DNA of 64,000 bases from Oceanihabitans sp. 2_MG-2023 (GTDB lineage: Bacteria; Bacteroidota; Bacteroidia; Flavobacteriales; Flavobacteriaceae): contig NZ_JAUOQT010000002.1 in NCBI RefSeq assembly GCF_030547245.1, positions 496,001-560,000 of the forward strand. The letters run 5' to 3'. This document shows, piece after piece, positions 27,869 through 35,473 of this stretch. Made by a program: the position numbers and the translations under genes. The notes under the pieces are model-generated. The model worked only from the letters and a program-made list of their open reading frames with translations, did not search any database and had not been told where the DNA came from. Position 1 is the first letter of the stretch. Each line of letters starts with the position of its first letter.

Positions 27869-28438
27869 TTATTTTTTCATGGTTGCTGCAACCTTTTCTA
27901 ATTCGGCATACCAATCTTCACCAAACTTCCTAATCAAAGCCTGTTTAACAAATTTATAAACTGGCACCTGAAGTTCTGCACCAAGCGTACATGCATCATC
28001 GCAAATTTCCCATTTATCATAATTTACAGCAGAAAACTCGGAATACTCTTTCACTCGAATTGGATACAAATGACAGGACACTGGTTTTTTCCAATCTATA
28101 TCTCCTTGATTATAGGCCTCTTCAATTCCACAAAGTGCAGTTTTTTTATCATCAAAAATCACATATGCGCAATCTGCCCCATTAATTAACGGTGTTTCTA
28201 AATCGCCAAAATCAGTAACTATAGAAGTACCTTGGGCCTCAATAGCAGCAATACCTTCTTTACGTAAATATGGTTTTACTTTCGAATAAATATCTGCAAG
28301 TATTTTAACCTCCTCTTTATCTAAAGGTGCACCAGCATCTCCATCTATACAACAAGCACCTTTGCAGGCAGATAAGTTACATACAAAATCTTTTTGTACA
28401 ATATCTTCAGATATAATTGTTTTTCCTAGTTGAAACAT
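27869..28438 (-). CDS. DUF3109 family cysteine-cluster protein
   Basis: A 189-residue cytoplasmic protein with many cysteines in a fixed pattern: VCNLSACKGACC (20-32), ADCAYV, ALCGIE, SCHLYP, ICDDAC. This is the DUF3109 pattern, related to the zinc/iron-chelating YkgJ-type proteins; the metal and function are not established. It is convergent with the kinase gene (3-bp gap), with no terminator between. Confidence 0.87.
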   Translation of the reverse strand: MFQLGKTIISEDIVQKDFVCNLSACKGACCIDGDAGAPLDKEEVKILADIYSKVKPYLRKEGIAAIEAQGTSIVTDFGDLETPLINGADCAYVIFDDKKTALCGIEEAYNQGDIDWKKPVSCHLYPIRVKEYSEFSAVNYDKWEICDDACTLGAELQVPVYKFVKQALIRKFGEDWYAELEKVAATMKK

Positions 28439-28532
28439 GTTACAAATATACTAGATATTACACTAAAAAAACGAACAATTAAAGCACATAAAATTTACGA
28501 TTATTTAATGTTATGAATCCTTTTTTTATACC

Positions 28533-28540
28533 GACATTTG
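28533..28540 (+). promoter_or_regulatory. -7-like element (GACATTTG) for marC
   Basis: Seven of eight matches to TAnnTTTG, 24 bp before the ATG at 28565. It contains a TTG that could be mistaken for a start codon. Confidence 0.4.
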
Positions 28541-28564
28541 CACCGAAATTTAAAAGCGAAAACA

Positions 28565-29146
28565 ATGCAACTTGATTTTAAAGAAATATTTACAGCATTT
28601 ATGATACTATTTGCTGTAATTGATATTATAGGAAACATTCCAATAATTATTGATTTACGAAAAAAAGTAGGCCACATCCAAAGTGAAAAAGCATCTATTA
28701 TTGCTGGTGTAATAATGATTATTTTTTTGTTTTTAGGACAAAATATACTCTCCCTAATTGGTGTAGGCGTTAATAGTTTTGCAGTAGCAGGCTCTTTTAT
28801 CTTATTTTTTATTGCTCTAGAAATGATTCTTGGGATTACTTTATATAAGGAAGAAGAAAACAGTGCAATGACAGCTTCTGTTTTTCCGTTAGCATTTCCA
28901 TTAATTGCTGGACCAGGAAGTTTAACCACTTTACTATCTTTACGTGCCGAATACAGAATAGAAAATATTATAGTTGCCGTTTTATTCAATGTTTTAATTA
29001 TCTTTATTGTGTTAAAAACTTCTGCTAGAATTGAAAAACTAATTGGTCAAAACGGGATTAGCATTATTAGAAAAGTTTTTGGAGTTATCCTTTTAGCTAT
29101 TGCAGTAAAGTTATTTGCACACAATATTAAAGCACTTTTTATATAG
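28565..29146 (+). CDS. MarC family integral membrane protein
   Basis: A 193-residue inner-membrane protein with about six hydrophobic helices and the MarC signatures DIIGNIPIIIDL and FPLAFPLIAGPGSLTTLLSL. The family was first linked to multiple antibiotic resistance but its transport role is unproven. I start it at ATG 28565; an in-frame TTG at 28538 falls within the -7-like element. It is followed by a small membrane protein gene. Confidence 0.93.
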   Translation: MQLDFKEIFTAFMILFAVIDIIGNIPIIIDLRKKVGHIQSEKASIIAGVIMIIFLFLGQNILSLIGVGVNSFAVAGSFILFFIALEMILGITLYKEEENSAMTASVFPLAFPLIAGPGSLTTLLSLRAEYRIENIIVAVLFNVLIIFIVLKTSARIEKLIGQNGISIIRKVFGVILLAIAVKLFAHNIKALFI

Positions 29147-29225
29147 AGGAAATGTTAGGGTTAAAAAGTTTAATCTGAAAAACAAAATCACAGATATTAT
29201 AGTGCCTATTAACAAATAAAAGTAC

Positions 29226-29429
29226 ATGAAAGTATTTACCATTATATTCACCATTATAGCTATTGGCTTAATTATTTTTAATATTACACAAATAGATTTT
29301 AACAACCTACTTGAAGGACAAAGTGTAGTTGCGCTAATTACTATTTTTGCTTCATTATGTGCAATTGCATTACTGCAAGTTTTAAGACTTTCTAAAAAAG
29401 TAAACAACCAACTAAATAACAGAAAATAA
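29226..29429 (+). CDS. Small two-helix membrane protein coupled to a flavoprotein
   Basis: A 67-residue protein with two hydrophobic helices (about 2-21 and 36-55) and a basic C-terminus (LSKKVNNQLNNRK). Its stop codon overlaps the ATG of the next gene (TAATG), so the two are translationally coupled. No family recognised; possibly it brings the flavoprotein to the membrane, which is inference. Confidence 0.7.
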   Translation: MKVFTIIFTIIAIGLIIFNITQIDFNNLLEGQSVVALITIFASLCAIALLQVLRLSKKVNNQLNNRK

Positions 29430-30031
29430 TGTTTGACGTACTTATTGTTGGTGGTGGAGCGGCAGGAATGTCTTGTGCATTAGTTTTAGGTTCGGCTAAA
29501 AACAAACCCTTTGCGAATAACAAGCGTATTGGTATTTTTACACACCAAAAAACATCGCATTTACAAAATGCATTATTTAATAATGTACTAGGTTTAAAAC
29601 CTGGAACCAATGGAGCTTCTATTTTAGAAGATGGCTTAAAACAACTAACTTCACAATACCCTCACGTCACACAAATAGAAAACGAGAAAGTTTGCGAAAT
29701 TAGAAAAACTGAAACGGGCTATACTATATATACTAATAAAGAAACCTATCAAACGAAGTTAGCTGTAATTGCTGTTGGTTACACCAATTTAATAAACATA
29801 AAAGGATTAGAAGACTATATTGAACCTCACCCAAGAGCAGTAAAAGAAAAAGACAGAGTTTGGCTAAAAAGTATAGACCATAAAATAGAAGACAATTTAT
29901 ATGTTGCAGGAACTTTAGCTGGATGGAGAAGTCAATTTGCTATTGCTTCTGGAAGTGGAGCACATGTTGCTACAGACATTTTAACCATTTGGAACAATGG
30001 CACACACACCAAAGTACATGATAAAATTTAA
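29429..30031 (+). CDS. Compact FAD-dependent oxidoreductase (thioredoxin-reductase-like)
   Basis: A 200-residue flavoprotein. It has the Rossmann FAD motif VGGGAAGMSCALVLG at the N-terminus and the second FAD motif NLYVAGTLAGWRSQFAIASGSG near the end. These are the two halves of the thioredoxin reductase FAD domain, but the NADPH domain and the CxxC pair that lie between them are absent (a full enzyme has about 310 residues). The electron donor and acceptor are unknown. It could be a subunit that needs a partner, or a methyl-accepting or oxidase-type flavoprotein. Coupled to the small membrane protein upstream. Confidence 0.85.
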   Translation: MFDVLIVGGGAAGMSCALVLGSAKNKPFANNKRIGIFTHQKTSHLQNALFNNVLGLKPGTNGASILEDGLKQLTSQYPHVTQIENEKVCEIRKTETGYTIYTNKETYQTKLAVIAVGYTNLINIKGLEDYIEPHPRAVKEKDRVWLKSIDHKIEDNLYVAGTLAGWRSQFAIASGSGAHVATDILTIWNNGTHTKVHDKI

Positions 30032-31621
30032 TTAGTTTTCTTCGCTTAATTTAACGACTTCTTCAATCATAATATCTTGTTGGTTTATTACTTCTTGATA
30101 AGTACCTTTTCCAAATAACTGCTCACCTAAAGCAGCTTTAATAAGTAATTTTATTTCTTCTTTAAACGTTAAAAAGGTAATATTTCTATTTAAGCGTTCT
30201 CTTAAATATTCTTGGAAATCTTGCACAACATCTTCGGTAATAATAAAATCATTTACATAATCTTCTTGTGTTAAATTATCGTAGGCTTCTCTTTGCTTAT
30301 CTAATTGCTCGAAAACAAAATAATTTAAAAAACCGGTTTGCTGTAAATATAAAAATGTATCATTTTGCATGCTTAAATCTAATGGCACGAATACATCTGG
30401 AATAATACCACCTCCTCCATACACTATTTTCCCTTTTGGTGTAGTAAACTTTAGAGAATCGGCAACTTCAATTTTTTCTGGATCTAGTAATTCTCCACTA
30501 TCTAAACGTGAAAAATATTCGTCGTAATAATCTTTATTCCCTTTTTCATAAGAACGCTGTATCGACCTACCAGTTGGCGTGTAATAACGAGAAACAGTTA
30601 GACGTACTGCACTACCATCACCAAGTTGCATTTCGCGTTGCACCAAACCTTTCCCATAAGAACGTCTACCAACAATGATTCCTTTATCGTTATCTTGTAA
30701 TGCTCCAGCAACAATCTCGCTTGCAGATGCAGAGTTTTCATCTATAAGCACAAAAACATCTGCTTTTTCAAAGTCTCCTTTTTTTGTTGCAAAACTTTTT
30801 TCTATAGTGCCGCGTTTGTTTTTTGTAAACAAAATGAGTTTATCATCTTCTAAAAATTCATCTACAATTTGTTCTGCAATATTTAAAAAACCTCCAGGGT
30901 TATTTCTTAAATCTAGAGCAATTTGTGTAGCCCCAAGGCTTTTAAGCTTCCTTAACTCTGTTTTAAACTCTTTAAAAGTAGACTCTGCAAATCGGTTTAT
31001 TTTTACATAACCTAAAGTATTTGTCAACATATATGCAGCATCTACACTAACAATTGGCACATGACTTCTTTTTACTTTAAAATCAAGTAATTCCTCTTCT
31101 CCTTTCCTAAATACTTTTAAATTTACTTCTGTATTTATTTTTCCTTTTAATTTAGAAACAATTTCAGTATTTGAAAAATTATTCCCAAACAAAGTATCGG
31201 CATTTGCAAAGAGTATTCTATCTCCTCCTTGAATACCAATTTTTTCACTAGGACCTCCTTTTACAGCTCTTATAACTGCTATAGAATCTTTATAAGGGTA
31301 AAAACTAACACCAATACCAACAAAATCTCCTTTCATGTTTTCGCTAACGCGCTGCATGTCTTCTTTAGGAATGTATATAGAATGTGGGTCTAGGTTTTCA
31401 AGAATTCCATTTACAGTTACATCTACTATGCTATCTGTATTTACATCGTCTACATACTCATAATCTATATAATCTATAAGTCTGTTTAATTTATCTTTTT
31501 TGCTATTAGAGGTAAATAATCTATCCGAAGAATCTGTAAAGTTTAATTTTCCACCAATAAAAATACCTATCGCAATTGCAATTCCAAGAATTAATGGCAG
31601 GTATTTTTTTGTGTTATTCAT
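30032..31621 (-). CDS. S41 family C-terminal processing protease
   Basis: Periplasmic or membrane-anchored serine protease of 529 residues. One N-terminal membrane anchor (about 6-24), a PDZ domain (about 90-175, GVSFYPYKDS to GGDRILFA) and an S41 catalytic domain. The catalytic Ser lies in ENSASASEIVAGALQD, with the Lys in RRSYGKGLVQ. Likely trims or degrades exported proteins in the way of CtpA/Prc. Its start codon overlaps the stop of the dCMP deaminase gene by one base. Confidence 0.93.
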   Translation of the reverse strand: MNNTKKYLPLILGIAIAIGIFIGGKLNFTDSSDRLFTSNSKKDKLNRLIDYIDYEYVDDVNTDSIVDVTVNGILENLDPHSIYIPKEDMQRVSENMKGDFVGIGVSFYPYKDSIAVIRAVKGGPSEKIGIQGGDRILFANADTLFGNNFSNTEIVSKLKGKINTEVNLKVFRKGEEELLDFKVKRSHVPIVSVDAAYMLTNTLGYVKINRFAESTFKEFKTELRKLKSLGATQIALDLRNNPGGFLNIAEQIVDEFLEDDKLILFTKNKRGTIEKSFATKKGDFEKADVFVLIDENSASASEIVAGALQDNDKGIIVGRRSYGKGLVQREMQLGDGSAVRLTVSRYYTPTGRSIQRSYEKGNKDYYDEYFSRLDSGELLDPEKIEVADSLKFTTPKGKIVYGGGGIIPDVFVPLDLSMQNDTFLYLQQTGFLNYFVFEQLDKQREAYDNLTQEDYVNDFIITEDVVQDFQEYLRERLNRNITFLTFKEEIKLLIKAALGEQLFGKGTYQEVINQQDIMIEEVVKLSEEN

Positions 31622-32052
31622 TATGCTTTTAAATCTTCTAATAATTGTAATTCTATCCCTGCTTTTTCTAAAAAGCGCAATCCAGAATCATCTTTATAAG
31701 TTTGGTTATAAACCACTCTTACAATTCCAGCTTGATGTATTAGCTTGCTGCACTCCTTACATGGAGACAAGGTAATATATAAAGTAGCTCCTTTACAGGA
31801 TTGTGTAGAAGATGCTACTTTTAAAATAGCGTTAGCTTCAGCATGCAACACATACCATTTTGTATAACCTTCTTCATCTTCACAAAAGTTTTCAAAACCA
31901 GTTGGTGTTCCATTAAATCCATCAGAAATAATCATTCTGTCTTTAACTATTAATGCACCAACTTGTTTACGTTCGCAAGCAGATAATTTCCCCCATTCTG
32001 TTGCTATTCTTAAATACGCTTTATCATACTTAAGCTTCTTTTTTTCTGACAT
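31621..32052 (-). CDS. dCMP deaminase (ComEB-like)
   Basis: Zinc-dependent deoxycytidylate deaminase of 143 residues (dCMP to dUMP, feeding dTMP synthesis). The zinc site is complete: HAEANAI with His and catalytic Glu, and PCKECS with both cysteines. Length and the KRKQVGALIV-like segment CERKQVGALIVKDRMI fit the ComEB/dCMP deaminase group rather than TadA. First gene of a two-gene operon with the S41 protease. Confidence 0.92.
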   Translation of the reverse strand: MSEKKKLKYDKAYLRIATEWGKLSACERKQVGALIVKDRMIISDGFNGTPTGFENFCEDEEGYTKWYVLHAEANAILKVASSTQSCKGATLYITLSPCKECSKLIHQAGIVRVVYNQTYKDDSGLRFLEKAGIELQLLEDLKA

Positions 32053-32064
32053 ATATTATTTTTT

Positions 32065-32150
32065 GGGCGTGTCCTTTCGAATACTTCAGGTCAGGCTTTC
32101 GGTAGTCGCTATTAAAATGAGCTCCAACAATACCTCAATCCTTCACGCAA
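32065..32150. repeat. Intergenic palindromic repeat, copy B (diverged)
   Basis: Outer arms GCGTG/CACGC; shares GGGCGT, GGCTTTCGGTAGTCGCT and CAATCCTTCACGCAAAG segments with the other copies. The inner stem is degraded. Confidence 0.6.
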
Positions 32151-32227
32151 AGTCGTATAACGAAGATACTTGCTATGTATTTTAATTACAACACTTGTAA
32201 GTTAAAGTTTTACCAAAACTTTAGTAA

Positions 32228-32818
32228 TTAGCTAAGTAGATCACTTGCAATTATCATTGGTATTACTAAACCAATTACGATAGCAGAGACTACCATAACC
32301 CAATCGCGCTTAGAAAACCTAAAAATGGTTTGCATTAAAAAGCCTAAAAAGAGTACAACAAAAACTATAATTATTTGAGCTAACTCTATACCTAGAGCAA
32401 ACTCTAAAAGTGTTACCAATTTATTTTCTGTTTTACCCACCATGATTTTAAACTCTCTTGCAAAACCAAGACCATGCACTAAACCAAAAAAGAGTGTAGA
32501 GAAAAACAAAACACCAACCTTATCACTTTTAGCTGTTTTACCAGCTGTAAACACATTAAAAATAGCCATTATTAATATTGTAATTGGAATTAAAAACTCT
32601 ACTAACTTACCATTTACAGCAACCACATTATAGGCAGCCAAAATTAAAGATAATGTATGTCCTAAAGTAAAAACAGAGACCAGCATTAATACTCGTTTCC
32701 AATCTTTAAAAATATAAGGGACAGCAAGAACTATTAAAAAAAGTACATGATCGTAAGCATTAATGTCTAACACATGGTTTACACCATATTGAACGTTAAA
32801 CCAGAATTCATCTAGCAT
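32228..32818 (-). CDS. HupE/UreJ family membrane protein
   Basis: A 196-residue protein with five to six hydrophobic helices and the HupE/UreJ_2 signatures NAYDHVLFLIVL and FGLVHGLGFAREF, whose histidines suggest metal handling. Proteins of this family are linked to nickel or hydrogenase maturation in other bacteria, but no urease or hydrogenase genes are near, so the substrate is uncertain. Upstream there is a TATATTTA near-match to the -7 element. Confidence 0.9.
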   Translation of the reverse strand: MLDEFWFNVQYGVNHVLDINAYDHVLFLIVLAVPYIFKDWKRVLMLVSVFTLGHTLSLILAAYNVVAVNGKLVEFLIPITILIMAIFNVFTAGKTAKSDKVGVLFFSTLFFGLVHGLGFAREFKIMVGKTENKLVTLLEFALGIELAQIIIVFVVLFLGFLMQTIFRFSKRDWVMVVSAIVIGLVIPMIIASDLLS

Positions 32819-32861
32819 AAATTAAGTATTTGGGTTGTGGGTAAATATACAATTTAAAATA

Positions 32862-32889
32862 AAAAACCTTAACATTTCTGTTAAGGTTT
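32862..32889 (-). terminator. Terminator of tRNA-Leu
   Basis: AACCTTAACA/TGTTAAGGTT stem with TTTC/GAAA loop and a T run on the minus strand, directly after the tRNA. Confidence 0.88.
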
Positions 32890-32890
32890 G

Positions 32891-32972
32891 TACTCAAGGT
32901 GGGAATCGAACCCACACTCTCGAAAGAACTGGATTTTGAATCCAGCGCGTCTACCAATTCCGCCACTTGAGC
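32891..32972 (-). tRNA. tRNA-Leu (anticodon CAA)
   Basis: Class II tRNA of 82 nt on the minus strand. The acceptor arm is GCTCAAG/CTTGAGT, the anticodon arm CTGGA-TTCAAAA-TCCAG gives CAA (reads UUG), a variable arm follows, and the T arm has GGTTCGATTCC. The CCA end is not encoded. Confidence 0.97.
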
Positions 32973-33056
32973 AATTTTGAATTGCAAAACTAATTTATTT
33001 TTCTATAAAACCTTTAAAAATAGCACAGAAATGCTTTATAGAATGAAAAAAAACTC

Positions 33057-33064
33057 TAAATTTG
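33057..33064 (+). promoter_or_regulatory. -7 element (TAAATTTG) for prs
   Basis: Exact TAnnTTTG, 52 bp before the prs ATG, giving a leader of about 45 bases. Confidence 0.6.
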
Positions 33065-33116
33065 CACCTCAATAAAAAACAGGGCATTTAAAAGCCTAAT
33101 TAATAATAGATTAATC

Positions 33117-34058
33117 ATGTCAAACACCATTACTGAAGCTAAGATTTTTTCTTGTATGCAAAGTAAAGTTTTAGCTCAGAAAATCGCTGATGCTTATGGT
33201 ACACATTTAGGTAATGTAATTACATCCACCTATAGTGATGGAGAATTTCAACCATCTTATGAAGAATCTATTCGTGGAACTCGTGTTTTTATTATTGGTT
33301 CTACAAACCCTGGTCCAGAAAACTTAATGGAAATGTTATTAATGTTAGATGCTGCAAAACGTGCATCTGCAAGACACATTACAGCAGTTATTCCTTATTT
33401 TGGTTGGGCTAGACAAGACAGAAAAGACAAACCTAGAGTGCCTATTGCTGCTAAATTAGTGGCAAAAATGCTAGAAACTGCTGGAGCGACTAGAATAATC
33501 ACTATGGATTTGCATGCAGATCAAATACAAGGTTTCTTTGAAAAACCTGTTGATCACCTGTTTGCTTCCACCATATTTTTACCATATTTAAAAGAACTAA
33601 ACTTAAAAAATCTTACTATTGCTTCTCCAGACATGGGAGGTTCTAAAAGAGCATATGCATATTCTAAAGCTTTAGAAAGTGATGTTGTAATTTGTTACAA
33701 ACAACGCGCTAAAGCGAACGTAATTTCTCACATGGAACTCATTGGAGATGTTACTGGAAAAAATGTAGTATTAGTGGATGATATGGTAGATACCGCTGGA
33801 ACTTTAACAAAAGCTGCAGATTTAATGATGGAAAGAGGTGCATTAAGCGTTAGAGCAATTTGTACACACCCTATTTTGTCTGGTAATGCATACGAAAAGC
33901 TTGAAAACTCTAAACTTGAAGAATTAATAGTAACAGATTCTATTCCTATTCAAAAAGAAAGTTCTAAAATTAAAGTATTAGGCGCAGCTAATTTATTTGC
34001 CGAAGTGATGCAAAACGTACATCACAACAAATCGATTAGCTCCAAATTTTTAATGTAA
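33117..34058 (+). CDS. prs: Ribose-phosphate pyrophosphokinase
   Basis: Makes PRPP from ribose 5-phosphate and ATP for purine, pyrimidine, histidine and NAD synthesis. 313 residues, class I. Visible motifs: the N-terminal FSDGE-type loop as YSDGEFQPSYEESIRG, the flexible-loop region YFGWARQDRKDKPRVPI, the divalent-cation histidines in MDLHADQIQGFF, and the PRPP-binding loop VVLVDDMVDTAGTLTKA. It heads an operon with rplY, 26 bp downstream. Confidence 0.98.
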   Translation: MSNTITEAKIFSCMQSKVLAQKIADAYGTHLGNVITSTYSDGEFQPSYEESIRGTRVFIIGSTNPGPENLMEMLLMLDAAKRASARHITAVIPYFGWARQDRKDKPRVPIAAKLVAKMLETAGATRIITMDLHADQIQGFFEKPVDHLFASTIFLPYLKELNLKNLTIASPDMGGSKRAYAYSKALESDVVICYKQRAKANVISHMELIGDVTGKNVVLVDDMVDTAGTLTKAADLMMERGALSVRAICTHPILSGNAYEKLENSKLEELIVTDSIPIQKESSKIKVLGAANLFAEVMQNVHHNKSISSKFLM

Positions 34059-34084
34059 TTAATAATTAATATAAAAACAAAACA

Positions 34085-34705
34085 ATGAAATCAATTACAA
34101 TCAACGGATCTCAAAGAGAAAGCGTAGGCAAAAAAGCAACAAAAGCCTTACGTAATGCTGGTCAGGTTCCTTGCGTATTATACGGAGGAGATAAACCAGT
34201 GCATTTCTCTGCACCAGAATTAGCTTTCTCTAAATTAGTATACACGCCAAATGCGCATACAGTTGTGATTGAGCTTGCTAACGGAACAACATTTAATGCG
34301 GTATTACAAGACATTCAATTTCACCCAGTAACAGATAGAATTTTACACATAGATTTCTACCAATTATTTGATGATAAAGAAATTGCATTAAATATCCCTG
34401 TAAGTTTAATAGGAAATTCTAAAGGTGTTAAAAATGGTGGTGTTTTAAGAATAAACAACCGTAAATTACGTGTTAAAGCATTGCCTGCTAACTTACCAGA
34501 TTTAATCGAAATAGATATTACTCCTTTAAAAATTGGAGATAAAGTATCTGTAAGAGATTTAAATCAAGAAAAATACACTTTATTACATTCTGAAAACACA
34601 GTTATCTGTCAAGTTAAGACTTCTAGAACTGCAGTTGTTGACGATGAAGATGAAGAAGATGAGGATGCAGCAGCAGCTCCAGCAGAAGAAACTGCTCAAG
34701 AATAA
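34085..34705 (+). CDS. rplY: 50S ribosomal protein L25, CTC form
   Basis: Ribosomal 5S rRNA-binding protein bL25 of 206 residues. It carries the L25 domain ([20 protein letters not shown], then [19 protein letters not shown]) and the TL5/CTC C-terminal beta domain (to about 185), followed by a very acidic low-complexity tail ([15 protein letters not shown]). The prs-rplY-pth order is common in bacteria. Confidence 0.97.
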   Translation: MKSITINGSQRESVGKKATKALRNAGQVPCVLYGGDKPVHFSAPELAFSKLVYTPNAHTVVIELANGTTFNAVLQDIQFHPVTDRILHIDFYQLFDDKEIALNIPVSLIGNSKGVKNGGVLRINNRKLRVKALPANLPDLIEIDITPLKIGDKVSVRDLNQEKYTLLHSENTVICQVKTSRTAVVDDEDEEDEDAAAAPAEETAQE

Positions 34706-34730
34706 ATTTATTTATTTATACAATTTTAAA

Positions 34731-34761
34731 AGCATTCTGTGTATTCAGAATGCTTTTTTTA
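34731..34761 (+). terminator. Terminator between rplY and pth
   Basis: AGCATTCTG/CAGAATGCT stem and long T run. An upstream in-frame GTG (34739) of pth lies within this stem, which rules it out as the start. Confidence 0.9.
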
Positions 34762-34786
34762 TTTTTACAAAAAACTAAAAGCTACT

Positions 34787-35422
34787 ATGTGTAATTTCTT
34801 AAAAGCTCTTTTCAAAAAAAAGACGACTACACATAAAGTAGAAGAAATAGATTATATGAAAAAATTTCTAATTGTTGGACTAGGTAATATAGGAGAAAAA
34901 TACGCCAATACCAGACATAATATTGGTTTTAAAATATTAGATTTTTTAGCAGAAAAAGAAGATTTATTATTTGAGACTCAAAAACTTGGAGATATAACCA
35001 CTTATAAATTTAAAGGAAGAACCTTTATTTTACTCAAGCCAAGTACCTATATGAATTTGAGCGGAAAAGCTATATTATATTGGCTAACAAAAGAAAAAAT
35101 ACCTTTAGAAAATTTATTGGTTATTACAGACGATTTAAACTTACCTTTTGGAAGTATTAGAATTAAAACTAAAGGAAGTGATGGAGGTCATAATGGATTA
35201 AAAGACACACAAGACAAATTAAACACTACAAAGTATAACAGATTTAGATTTGGTATAAGTGATGCCTTTAGCAAAGGAAAACAAGTCGATTATGTTCTAG
35301 GAGAATGGACAGATGAAGAAAACGCCAAACTTCGTGAACGCTTAGAAAAAGGTTATGAAATTATCAAGTCCTTTGGTACAGCAGGAATAAATAATACCAT
35401 GAATGCTTTTAACGGAAAATAA
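34787..35422 (+). CDS. pth: Peptidyl-tRNA hydrolase
   Basis: Recycles peptidyl-tRNA released by stalled ribosomes. I start at ATG 34787 (211 residues), giving a basic N-terminal extension (MCNFLKALFKKKTTTHK) before the conserved core MKKFLIVGLGNIGEKYANTR. The alternative ATG at 34856 gives the standard-length enzyme (188 residues). Catalytic residues are seen: His in NTRHNIGFK, Asn in TYMNLSG, Asp in ITDDLNLPFG, and GGHNGLKD. The promoter must lie close to the terminator that separates it from rplY. Confidence 0.95.
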   Translation: MCNFLKALFKKKTTTHKVEEIDYMKKFLIVGLGNIGEKYANTRHNIGFKILDFLAEKEDLLFETQKLGDITTYKFKGRTFILLKPSTYMNLSGKAILYWLTKEKIPLENLLVITDDLNLPFGSIRIKTKGSDGGHNGLKDTQDKLNTTKYNRFRFGISDAFSKGKQVDYVLGEWTDEENAKLRERLEKGYEIIKSFGTAGINNTMNAFNGK

Positions 35423-35453
35423 AAAAAGGAAGCCAATTGGCTTCCTTTTTTTA
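35423..35453. terminator. Bidirectional terminator after pth
   Basis: Near-perfect palindrome AAGGAAGCC-AATT-GGCTTCCTT with A and T runs, between convergent pth and the reprolysin-like gene. Confidence 0.9.
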
Positions 35454-35473
35454 TTTTAAATCCTCAGTAATTA

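Noticed and set aside
28538-28564. TTG start for MarC
   Set aside because: The TTG is part of a -7-like element; the next ATG gives the normal N-terminus.
28501-28989. 162-residue reading frame antisense to marC
   Set aside because: Mirror of the MarC codons, low-complexity Ile/Lys-rich product, no family features.
34739-34786. GTG start for peptidyl-tRNA hydrolase
   Set aside because: It lies in the stem of the rplY terminator.
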